Of a DNA stretch of 5,185 nucleotides, positions 1-5,185 are shown in pieces. The translations under genes and the position numbers were made by a program. The stretch comes from an uncultured Clostridia bacterium (GTDB taxonomy: Bacteria; Bacillota; Clostridia; Christensenellales; UBA1242). The notes under the pieces are model-generated. The model ran no database searches, was not told where the DNA came from, and worked only from the letters and a program-made list of their open reading frames with translations. The stretch's first letter is position 1; each line of letters opens with the position of its first letter. The stretch lies in NCBI GenBank assembly GCA_937911885.1, contig CALDPW010000030.1, positions 1 to 5,185 of the forward strand, read 5' to 3'.

Positions 1-633
1 TCCAGGTCTACCTGCTCCCCAAGGTGAATCCCAAGTAATACCTTCTTTAGTCTTTTTCCATAAAACAAAATCATAAGGATTTTCTTTATTTTCATCAACT
101 TCAATTCTATTACCAGCATTAAGTTCTTCAACAATTTGTTTTGGTGTTTTTATTTTTGGTTTGTGATAAACTGTTTTTGTTTTAAGCATTGGTTCAGGCC
201 CAAACGCATATGCAATCGACTTGTAACCAAGCTTGTTATAAAACTTAACCAATTTACTATGTTGCAAACTTGCACGGCTACGGCTTGCATAAAGTTTTAT
301 TTGCTTAACACCTTGTTGTTTTAATAGGTGTTCGCAATATTGCATAAGTGCCGTTCCTATACCTTTGCGTTTTGGTTCAACATTTAACACATCAACATGG
401 GCTAATTTTTTGTTGTTTTTATCAATATTAAACAACACTTTGCCCACCGACTTTAATCCTTGAACATCAAAAGCATAAATAGCTTCAAAATTGTTATCGC
501 ACGCTAAAAAATAGTAGTTACCATCTTTTGCTCTTATTAACCTAATTTTTTCATAACCCTGTTTAGATAATCGTGCCAAATTTAGCAACAATTTTTTACT
601 TGTGGAGTTATTTAAGCCATTGTTATTTTCCAT
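1..633 (-). CDS. GNAT acetyltransferase domain fused in frame to part of cysteinyl-tRNA synthetase (3' end outside window)
   Basis: An open frame of 211 codons runs from ATG (633-631) to the window edge without a stop. Residues ~60-150 look like a GNAT N-acetyltransferase: a beta strand with HVDVLNVEP, then the acetyl-CoA pyrophosphate loop KRKGIGT (88-94) and helix, then the late motif KFYNKLGYKSIAY (130-142). A lysine-rich linker (~151-163) follows. Residues ~164-211 match CysRS: KQIVEELNAGNRIEV, then NPYDFVLWKK, then WDSPWGAGRPG. In CysRS this comes just before the WHIEC motif with its zinc cysteine (about residue 160-205 of the E. coli enzyme). The N-terminal CysRS half with the HIGH motif and first zinc cysteine is absent, and an in-frame TAA lies upstream in the promoter region. 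The acetyl acceptor is unknown. The gene could be a real two-domain protein, a remnant synthetase captured by a GNAT gene, or an assembly join. Both domain calls are fairly firm; the function of the whole is not. Confidence 0.8.
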   Translation of the reverse strand, partial: MENNNGLNNSTSKKLLLNLARLSKQGYEKIRLIRAKDGNYYFLACDNNFEAIYAFDVQGLKSVGKVLFNIDKNNKKLAHVDVLNVEPKRKGIGTALMQYCEHLLKQQGVKQIKLYASRSRASLQHSKLVKFYNKLGYKSIAYAFGPEPMLKTKTVYHKPKIKTPKQIVEELNAGNRIEVDENKENPYDFVLWKKTKEGITWDSPWGAGRPG

Positions 634-642
634 AGTAAAACA

Positions 643-671
643 ATTGTAGCACACACTTTTTTAATTTTCAA
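643..671 (-). promoter_or_regulatory. Promoter of the GNAT-CysRS gene, with extended -10
   Basis: Read on the minus strand: -35 TTGAAA (671-666), a 17-base spacer, and -10 TACAAT (648-643) preceded by TGC, which gives the extended -10 form TGnTACAAT. The expected transcription start is near 636-637, only a few bases before the ATG at 633. The transcript would therefore be nearly leaderless, and no Shine-Dalgarno sequence is seen. Seen by eye; not tested. Confidence 0.6.
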
Positions 672-683
672 TAGTAAAAATTT

Positions 684-696
684 TGACACTGTGTCA
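684..696. promoter_or_regulatory. Upstream copy of 13-bp palindromic operator
   Basis: The sequence TGACACTGTGTCA is a perfect palindrome around a central base (690). An identical copy lies at 748-760. This copy sits 7 bases upstream of the -35 box of the tetR promoter. On the other strand it sits 12 bases upstream of the -35 box of the GNAT-CysRS promoter. The size and symmetry, and the place next to a TetR-family gene, suggest it binds a dimer of that regulator. Confidence 0.7.
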
Positions 697-704
697 TTTT
701 TTTA

Positions 705-733
705 TTGCAATTAACATTTTATAATACTATAAT
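705..733 (+). promoter_or_regulatory. Promoter of the tetR-ABC exporter operon
   Basis: The boxes are -35 TTGCAA (705-710), a 17-base spacer, and a perfect -10 TATAAT (728-733). The expected transcription start is near 740. A second TATAAT at 720-725 has no -35 box at a workable distance. The two palindromes lie on either side, at 684-696 and 748-760, so a bound regulator would cover both the upstream edge and the start site. This supports autorepression. Confidence 0.65.
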
Positions 734-747
734 AAGAATAATCTTAT

Positions 748-760
748 TGACACTGTGTCA
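748..760. promoter_or_regulatory. Downstream copy of 13-bp palindromic operator
   Basis: This is a second exact copy of TGACACTGTGTCA. With flanks it is the 15-base palindrome TTGACACTGTGTCAA (747-761). Its centre (754) is 64 bases from the centre of the first copy, about six helical turns, so both face the same side of the DNA. It lies just after the predicted transcription start, where a bound repressor would block initiation or early elongation. Confidence 0.7.
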
Positions 761-776
761 AAAATTAATCATAAAG

Positions 777-782
777 TAGGTG
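777..782 (+). promoter_or_regulatory. Ribosome binding site that fixes the tetR start
   Basis: TAGGTG (777-782) stands five bases before ATG 788. It contains AGGTG, the same part of the anti-Shine-Dalgarno complement used by the SIMPL gene at the other end of the window. The in-frame GTG at 755 has no such site and lies inside the operator, so 788 is the better start. Confidence 0.65.
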
Positions 783-787
783 TTAAA

Positions 788-1378
788 ATGAATAATGAAG
801 CATTTAGCAAACTAAAACCCGAAAAACAAAAACGCATTTTAAATGCGGCTTTTAACGAATTTTCGCTTAACACATTTGATAAGGTTTCGGTTTTTCAAAT
901 AGCAAAAAATGCAAACATTTCACGAGCATCGTTTTATTGTTATTTTGAAGATAAAAAAGATGTTTATTTTTACTTGCTATCAAAATTTAAGGATGAATTG
1001 TTTGGCTCAATAGCAAACAACGAAGAAAATTATGATCCTTTTGATATTTCTCTAAAAATGTTTAGTGTTTTAGCAGAATGCAAAGGAACCGATATGCAAC
1101 CATTTATTGAAAAATTGCTAATTAACATGAATCCATCTGCTCAAAATATTTTTGTTCCAACTGTTAAAATTACCGACACAGCAAAACAAAAAATTGATTT
1201 TAGCAAATATCCTTCGGTAAGTGGAAACGAGTTTGTTACTTTGTTTGATATGCTGTTTTATGGTTTATCACGCAAACTAACCTACTACTATCAAAACAAC
1301 ATTAGCAGAGAACAAATAAATAAAGAATTTGAAAAAATAATTTACTATGCGCTTCATGGCGTTTTAAGGGAGAACTAA
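788..1378 (+). CDS. TetR/AcrR-family transcriptional regulator
   Basis: This is a 196-residue one-component regulator, a normal length for the TetR family. The N-terminal DNA-binding domain spans about residues 13-61. KQKRILNAAFNEF is helix 1, VSVFQIAKNA (33-42) is helix 2, ISRASFYCYF (44-53) is the recognition helix, and EDKKDVYFYLL starts helix 4. The SFYxYFxDKxD pattern is typical of the family. The C-terminal part, from about residue 72, is the helical ligand and dimer region; it gives no clue to the ligand. The ATG at 788 is preferred over the in-frame GTG at 755 because of its ribosome site. The stop is one base before the ABC exporter gene, so the two are probably co-transcribed and translationally coupled. 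It very likely binds the two 13-bp palindromes upstream and represses its own operon. The divergent gene may also be a target. Confidence 0.92.
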   Translation: MNNEAFSKLKPEKQKRILNAAFNEFSLNTFDKVSVFQIAKNANISRASFYCYFEDKKDVYFYLLSKFKDELFGSIANNEENYDPFDISLKMFSVLAECKGTDMQPFIEKLLINMNPSAQNIFVPTVKITDTAKQKIDFSKYPSVSGNEFVTLFDMLFYGLSRKLTYYYQNNISREQINKEFEKIIYYALHGVLREN

Positions 1379-1379
1379 C

Positions 1380-4058
1380 ATGCTAGAACTTAACAATATT
1401 AAAAAGGATTATGTTGCTGGCGACACCACTGTTCACGCATTAAAAGGTGTTAGTTTAGATTTTAGAAAATCTGAATTTGTTTCAATTTTGGGACAATCTG
1501 GATGCGGAAAAACCACACTATTAAACATTATTGGTGGGCTAGATCGTTACACTTCGGGCGATTTGATTATTAATGGAAAATCGACCAAGGATTTTAACGA
1601 TTACGATTGGGATACATATCGCAACCATTCCATTGGCTTTATATTTCAAAGTTACAATTTAATAATGCATTTAACCGTTGTTGAAAACGTTGAATTGGCA
1701 CTATCGTTAGCAGGAATTAGCCGCGAAGAACGTCGCAAACGTGCTGTTGATGCACTAACAACTGTTGGATTAAAAGATCAAATAAACAAAAAACCAAACC
1801 AATTAAGTGGTGGTCAAATGCAAAGGGTTGCAATTGCCAGAGCCTTGGTTAACAATCCGGATATTTTGCTTGCCGACGAACCAACTGGTGCACTTGATTC
1901 CGAAACCAGCGAACAAGTTATGCAAATTTTAAAGCAAATTAGTGCCGACAGATTAATTATTATGGTTACACATAATGGAGATTTGGCAACAAAATATTCA
2001 ACTAGAATTATTAGGCTGTTAGATGGCAATGTTGTTGATGATAGCATGCCATATAATCACCAAAACACAATTGAAGAACAAACCAACCAAATAAGCAACA
2101 ATCAGCAAGAAAAAATTGACAAACTAAATTTGTTATTGGATGCAGATATAATCACAAAAGAAGAACATAACAACCTAACAAATCAAGTTTTGGCTGACGA
2201 AACTTTTGATTTAAACGTTAACAAAAAGATTAAAAAATATTTAAACAAAAAAAGCAAAATCAAAAAAACATCCATGAAATATGGCACAGCGTTATCGCTA
2301 TCATTAAAAAACCTGTTAACCAAAAAATGGCGAACATTTATGACAAGTTTTGCTGGATCAATTGGAATTATTGGTATTGCGTTAATTTTGGCTGTTAGCA
2401 ATGGTTTTACCAACTACATAAACCAAATTCAATCAAACGCTTTGGGAAATTATCCAATAAGCGTTTCGTCTATATCAATGGATACAAAAAGTTTTCAAAA
2501 CCTACAACCTTCAACTAATAACGAAGAAAGTGTTGCAGAAGACGTTATTGTTCCTTACAACCCAATGATGCAATTAACACAATTTGGACACTACAACAAC
2601 ATTACAACCGAATTTATTAACAAAGTTAAAGAGTTTGAAAAAACCGACAAAGCAAAAGGCGAAAACTCTCAAATAAACGTGGTTAACTACGATTATTATG
2701 TTCCTATTAAATTCATAACAAAAAACAACAATATGTATAGCTTGTTTGTAAACCAAAACACAACAAGTGTTCTATCTGGTGGATCAAGTAGTCCGGTTTA
2801 CCCAATGCTTGAAAACTTGGATTTTGTTATGCAACAATACGATTTAATTTATGGAGAGCTTCCAACCGAACCTCAAACAGGTTTTAGCAACAAATTAATT
2901 TTAGTTGTTGGCAGAGGCAACAAAGTGGGCGTTGATGTTTTATCACAAATTGGAATTATGCCAACAATGAACAGCGAAGGAAAATATAATCACATAAACT
3001 TTGCTGATGTTAAAAATAAAGAATTTAAATTAATTTACAACAACGATTACTATTTGCCAAATAGCAATAATTTTGATGAAATTACAAGCTTTGACAAATT
3101 ATCAATTGCAAATCAAACAGCACTTGCAGCTGCCTATAACAATGCTAGCACAACATTGCAAATTGGTGCTGTTATTAGATTAAAAGATAATGCAAGTAGC
3201 GAAATTTTATCACCTGGTTTAGCATTTATGCCAAGCCTTAAAACACACTATTTAAACAACTGTGAAAATTCACTAATTGCTCAAAAACAAATTGCAAACA
3301 AAAGCAGTTTAACATTTTATGATAGCTACAAACCAGTTATAACCGAAATGAGTGCCATTTTAAATCCAGAAGGATATGCTAGTGTTAGCGAAATTAACAA
3401 CTTTTTATATGCTTCTTACAAATATAAACTTAATGAAGAAGATGCATTTGAATTGGGACTTCAACAAATTGGTATTAGCAAAATTCCTGTAAGCATAGCT
3501 TTTTATCCAAAGAGTTTTGATGGAAAAGATGCTGTGTTAAAACTTGTGGAAGATTTTAATAGCACAAAAACCAACAAAAACGAACAAATTGTTGTTTCAG
3601 ATTCAACCGAATTTTTAACAAGCACCCTTGGCAGCATGGTTAATATTATTAGCTATGTATTAATTGCCTTTGCAGCAATATCTCTTGTTGTTTCATCTAT
3701 TATGATTGCAATTATTACCTACGTTTCAGTTTTGGAACGCACAAAAGAAATTGGCGTTTTGCGTTCGATTGGTGCACGTAAAAAAGATATTACCCGAGTA
3801 TTTAATGCCGAAACATTCCTAATTGGTTTAATTAGTGGTTTGCTTGGCGTTGGAATAAGCTTTGCCCTAACATTCCCAATTAGTGCAATTGTTAAAGCTG
3901 TTGCTGGTGGATCAATTACCACAAACATTGCCGTAATGGATCCAATAAGTTCAATTGCACTTGTGGTTATTAGTGTTATATTAACAATGATTTCTGGTTT
4001 AATCCCTGCTGTTATGGCAGCTAAACGAGATCCTGTTAAAGCACTACGCAGTGAATAA
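1380..4058 (+). CDS. ABC exporter, fused ATPase and FtsX/MacB-type permease
   Basis: An 892-residue single-chain half-transporter. Residues 1-220 form a complete ATPase: Walker A GQSGCGKT (38-45), Q-loop Q90, signature LSGGQ (142-146), Walker B ILLADEP with D166 and E167, D-loop ALD (171-173), switch histidine H198. The sequence resembles the MacB/LolD/FtsE group. Residues ~221-300 are a polar linker with a SHOCT-like hairpin (~245-271). The first membrane helix is ~322-341. A long extracellular region (~345-745) follows, then three helices (~754-782, ~812-838, ~855-880). ERTKEIGVLRSIGA (786-799) is the usual FtsX cytoplasmic motif, and the chain ends with RDPVKALRSE. Two copies should pair to form the working unit. 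MacB-like systems couple ATP hydrolysis to mechanical movement of the outer domain and export peptides, toxins or drugs; the substrate here is unknown. The start has GGAG seven bases upstream, inside the end of the regulator gene. All catalytic residues are present. Confidence 0.95.
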   Translation: MLELNNIKKDYVAGDTTVHALKGVSLDFRKSEFVSILGQSGCGKTTLLNIIGGLDRYTSGDLIINGKSTKDFNDYDWDTYRNHSIGFIFQSYNLIMHLTVVENVELALSLAGISREERRKRAVDALTTVGLKDQINKKPNQLSGGQMQRVAIARALVNNPDILLADEPTGALDSETSEQVMQILKQISADRLIIMVTHNGDLATKYSTRIIRLLDGNVVDDSMPYNHQNTIEEQTNQISNNQQEKIDKLNLLLDADIITKEEHNNLTNQVLADETFDLNVNKKIKKYLNKKSKIKKTSMKYGTALSLSLKNLLTKKWRTFMTSFAGSIGIIGIALILAVSNGFTNYINQIQSNALGNYPISVSSISMDTKSFQNLQPSTNNEESVAEDVIVPYNPMMQLTQFGHYNNITTEFINKVKEFEKTDKAKGENSQINVVNYDYYVPIKFITKNNNMYSLFVNQNTTSVLSGGSSSPVYPMLENLDFVMQQYDLIYGELPTEPQTGFSNKLILVVGRGNKVGVDVLSQIGIMPTMNSEGKYNHINFADVKNKEFKLIYNNDYYLPNSNNFDEITSFDKLSIANQTALAAAYNNASTTLQIGAVIRLKDNASSEILSPGLAFMPSLKTHYLNNCENSLIAQKQIANKSSLTFYDSYKPVITEMSAILNPEGYASVSEINNFLYASYKYKLNEEDAFELGLQQIGISKIPVSIAFYPKSFDGKDAVLKLVEDFNSTKTNKNEQIVVSDSTEFLTSTLGSMVNIISYVLIAFAAISLVVSSIMIAIITYVSVLERTKEIGVLRSIGARKKDITRVFNAETFLIGLISGLLGVGISFALTFPISAIVKAVAGGSITTNIAVMDPISSIALVVISVILTMISGLIPAVMAAKRDPVKALRSE

Positions 4059-4059
4059 C

Positions 4060-4096
4060 AAAAAAGAGAACGATTTTGCGTTCTCTTTTTTATTTT
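4060..4096 (+). terminator. Intrinsic terminator after the ABC exporter gene
   Basis: A perfect 13-bp stem pairs 4060-4072 (AAAAAAGAGAACG) with 4079-4091, around the six-base loop ATTTTG. The T-rich 3' arm continues into TATTTTT. The stem begins two bases after the exporter stop codon. The A-run on the left arm means it could also work on the minus strand, but no minus-strand gene ends here. Confidence 0.88.
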
Positions 4097-4110
4097 TCCA
4101 ATTTTTGGAA
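4096..4110. repeat. Short inverted repeat in the exporter-SIMPL gap
   Basis: TTCCAA (4096-4101) and TTGGAA (4105-4110) form a perfect 6-bp inverted repeat around TTT, just after the terminator and followed by T-rich sequence. It could be a weak backup hairpin or a protein site for the SIMPL gene. Its flanks are very AT-rich, so chance is also possible. Confidence 0.35.
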
Positions 4111-4140
4111 TATTTTTAATTTTTTTAATCATCCTAAAAC

Positions 4141-4160
4141 TATAAAAATGTTTTGAGGTG
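4141..4160 (+). promoter_or_regulatory. SIMPL gene ribosome site, with possible -10 box
   Basis: GAGGTG (4155-4160) lies four bases before ATG 4165 and, with the next base, matches seven bases of the anti-Shine-Dalgarno complement. TATAAA (4141-4146) could be a -10 box, but there is only AATTTT-like sequence where a -35 box should be. The ribosome site is secure; the promoter is weak. The gene may also be read by transcripts that pass the upstream terminator. Confidence 0.45.
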
Positions 4161-4164
4161 AACT

Positions 4165-4890
4165 ATGAACAAATCTAAACTTTTAAATTATGGAATATTA
4201 TTACTTATTATAACTGCATTATTAACAATAACACTGTTTTGCAATATTGGACATGTTTATGCCTATTTGCCAACACCAAACAAAATTGTTGTTAGTGGTT
4301 TTAGCGAAATGTTTTTAACACCAGATCAAGCAACAGTAACTGTTGGGGTTGAAACAAGTGGAAACGAACTAGCACAAATTCAATCGCAAAATGCTCAAAC
4401 AATGCAAAATGTTATTAACACCCTAACCCAAAATGGAATTAACAGCAACAATATTAAAACCACATGTTTTAATGTTTTTGAAACTCACACAACACAAAAC
4501 AACACAAGCAATTCAAACGTTACTGTGTTAAATTGTGTTAAATTTAAAACATCAAACATTAGCGATTTATCTTCCCTGTTTGAAAAATTAACACAAGCAG
4601 GTGCAAACCGTTTTGATGGAATAACTTTTGAACTATCAAAATCGAGCCAAGCATATGCACAAGCATTGCAACAAGCTGTTAATAACGCACACCAAAAAGC
4701 ACAAGTTATTGCACCAAATGCAACTTTTGAAATTGATGAAATTGTGGAAGAAAACTCATTTTTTACACCAACACATTATAACAATGTTGCAAAAAGCGAA
4801 TTAACAAATATCGCACAAGGCGAAGTTAAAGTTAGTGCCTTTGTTAGGGTTGTGTTTAACAAAACCGAAGATCAAATTGTTAGCAATTAA
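4165..4890 (+). CDS. Secreted or membrane-anchored SIMPL (DUF541) domain protein
   Basis: A 241-residue protein, a normal length for the family. The N-terminus has lysines (K3, K5) and a hydrophobic stretch (~6-29). A possible signal peptidase I site follows VYA (31-33); if it is not cut, the stretch would anchor the protein. The rest is one SIMPL domain (~39-235). It opens with KIVVSGFSEMFLTPDQATVT, the family's first strand with the conserved PD. VINTLTQNGINSNNIKT (~88-104) comes next, then QAGANRFDGITFELS, then the late helix with NNAHQKAQVIA. SIMPL proteins sit outside the membrane. BP26 of Brucella is the best-known member and forms ring-like assemblies, but no general reaction is known. 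The gene follows the exporter in the same direction after a terminator, so a shared surface role is plausible but not shown. Cys26 lies in TLFC, a poor lipobox, so a lipoprotein is unlikely. Confidence 0.88.
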   Translation: MNKSKLLNYGILLLIITALLTITLFCNIGHVYAYLPTPNKIVVSGFSEMFLTPDQATVTVGVETSGNELAQIQSQNAQTMQNVINTLTQNGINSNNIKTTCFNVFETHTTQNNTSNSNVTVLNCVKFKTSNISDLSSLFEKLTQAGANRFDGITFELSKSSQAYAQALQQAVNNAHQKAQVIAPNATFEIDEIVEENSFFTPTHYNNVAKSELTNIAQGEVKVSAFVRVVFNKTEDQIVSN

Positions 4891-4903
4891 AATAATTTAT
4901 AAA

Positions 4904-4930
4904 AAGTAGCACAAACTGTGCTATTTTTTT
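4904..4930 (+). terminator. Intrinsic terminator after the SIMPL gene
   Basis: TAGCACA (4907-4913) pairs perfectly with TGTGCTA (4917-4923) around loop AAC. The stem extends outward through a G-T pair and A-T pairs, and a run of seven T follows (4924-4930). It begins 16 bases after the stop codon. Confidence 0.88.
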
Positions 4931-4965
4931 AACACTTAATTTTAAAAATATTGCTGTTTTTTATC

Positions 4966-4988
4966 AAATTAGGAATTATTCCTGATTT
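4966..4988. repeat. Inverted repeat in the spacer before the GC-rich segment
   Basis: AAATTAGGAA (4966-4975) pairs with TTCCTGATTT (4979-4988) around TTA: ten pairs including one G-T, with a GC core of AGGAA/TTCCT. It lies between the convergent SIMPL gene and PLP-enzyme fragment. It could end minus-strand transcripts, but no clean T-run follows on that strand (only TTTGAT and then A-rich sequence). The role is uncertain. The rest of 4931-5016 shows no gene or other clear element. Confidence 0.35.
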
Positions 4989-5016
4989 TGTCAAGAAGTC
5001 TTTCCTACAGTCATAT

Positions 5017-5185
5017 TCAGCTTCCAAGCGCACTGTTCAGGCGTTCGAAACCGAGTTCGAGGTCGCGGCGCAGGTCTTCAATATCCTCAAGGCCGATGGC
5101 GAAACGCACTATGGTGCTGTTGCCTTCGTGCCAGACATTCCCCGTGCGGTTCACGGCAGTGCGTTCAGGATGGCAGAGCTCCACG
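5017..5185 (-). CDS. Cys/Met-metabolism PLP-dependent enzyme, C-terminal 55 residues (5' end outside window)
   Basis: On the minus strand a frame of 55 codons ends at TGA (5019-5017). The segment STIVRFAIGLEDIEDLRRDL (residues 23-42 of the fragment) matches the end of the cystathionine gamma-synthase / cystathionine lyase / O-acetylhomoserine sulfhydrylase / methionine gamma-lyase family, where the pattern is IRLSxGxEDxxDLxxDLxxAL. The HPER segment near the left fits the HP found before this in the family. The PLP-binding lysine is outside the window, so the exact reaction cannot be told. Codons are GC-rich (CGC, CTG, GGC, GAC), unlike every other gene here, where AT-ending codons dominate. 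This fragment may come from a different genome or from recent transfer. Confidence 0.78.
   Translation of the reverse strand, partial: VELCHPERTAVNRTGNVWHEGNSTIVRFAIGLEDIEDLRRDLELGFERLNSALGS

Noticed and set aside
136..324. Plus-strand open frame of 62 codons
   Set aside because: It lies opposite the GNAT-CysRS frame, is rich in Phe, Cys and Trp in an unnatural way, and has no ribosome site.
747..775. TTGACA within the downstream palindrome read as a -35 box
   Set aside because: At 17 bases spacing the -10 position reads CATAAA, which is poor, and the start would fall at or after the ribosome site. The promoter at 705-733 is much better.
755..787. In-frame GTG start that would give the TetR protein 11 extra residues
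   Set aside because: The GTG lies inside the downstream palindrome, has no ribosome site, and the extra residues fall before the normal start of a TetR domain. ATG 788 has TAGGTG five bases upstream.
1814..2756. Three minus-strand open frames (1814-2047, 2183-2413, 2574-2756) inside the exporter gene
   Set aside because: The exporter frame is unbroken with all ABC motifs. The opposite frames have no recognisable domains and no ribosome sites.
3719..4132. Minus-strand open frame of 137 codons over the end of the exporter gene and its terminator
   Set aside because: It is a reverse reading of the conserved FtsX C-terminal motif region and crosses the terminator hairpin. It shows no family resemblance.
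4225..4242. Lipobox and lipid-modified cysteine in the SIMPL protein (Cys26)
   Set aside because: The residues before it are TLF; small residues (A, S or G) are expected at -1. A VYA cleavage site follows at residues 31-33.
1..5185. tRNA, rRNA, CRISPR array, transposase or insertion-sequence ends
   Set aside because: No cloverleaf, rRNA-like stretch, spaced direct repeats, DDE or HUH enzyme, or terminal inverted repeats with target duplications were seen on either strand.

Overview
The window looks like low-GC Bacillota (Firmicutes)-type DNA for about its first 4.95 kb. Genes and spacers are AT-rich, the ribosome sites are GGAGGTGA-like, the terminators are U-tailed hairpins, and the promoters have near-consensus -35/-10 boxes. 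All three complete genes end in TAA and tryptophan is encoded by TGG, so nothing points to a recoded stop. Species cannot be named. The last ~165 bases (5021-5185) are about 59% GC by hand count, against about 20% in the 120 bases 4861-4980. They may come from another source, by assembly join or transfer.

Layout. (1) 1-633, minus strand, cut by the window start: a GNAT acetyltransferase domain whose frame runs without interruption into the middle of a cysteinyl-tRNA synthetase (CysRS) catalytic domain. The usual N-terminal CysRS half with the HIGH motif is not upstream. (2) 634-787: a divergent control region with a promoter in each direction and two identical, perfect 13-bp palindromes that bracket the plus-strand promoter. 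(3) 788-1378, plus strand: a TetR-family regulator. (4) 1380-4058, plus strand: a MacB/FtsX-type ABC exporter with ATPase and permease in one chain, one base after the regulator, followed by a strong intrinsic terminator. (5) 4165-4890, plus strand: a secreted or membrane-anchored SIMPL (DUF541) protein with its own strong ribosome site and terminator. (6) 4891-5016: AT-rich spacer with an inverted repeat. (7) 5017-5185, minus strand, cut by the window end: the C-terminus of a Cys/Met-metabolism PLP-dependent enzyme, in the GC-rich segment.

How the parts may work together (inference): the TetR protein probably represses its own promoter through the twin palindromes and so controls the co-transcribed exporter. 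This is the usual logic of a drug- or stress-inducible efflux cassette. The SIMPL protein may act with the exporter at the cell surface, but a terminator separates them. The upstream palindrome also lies behind the promoter of the divergent GNAT-CysRS gene, so that gene could share the control. The most unusual items are the GNAT-CysRS frame, the composition break at the right end, the paired operators, and a SHOCT-like hairpin between the two halves of the exporter.
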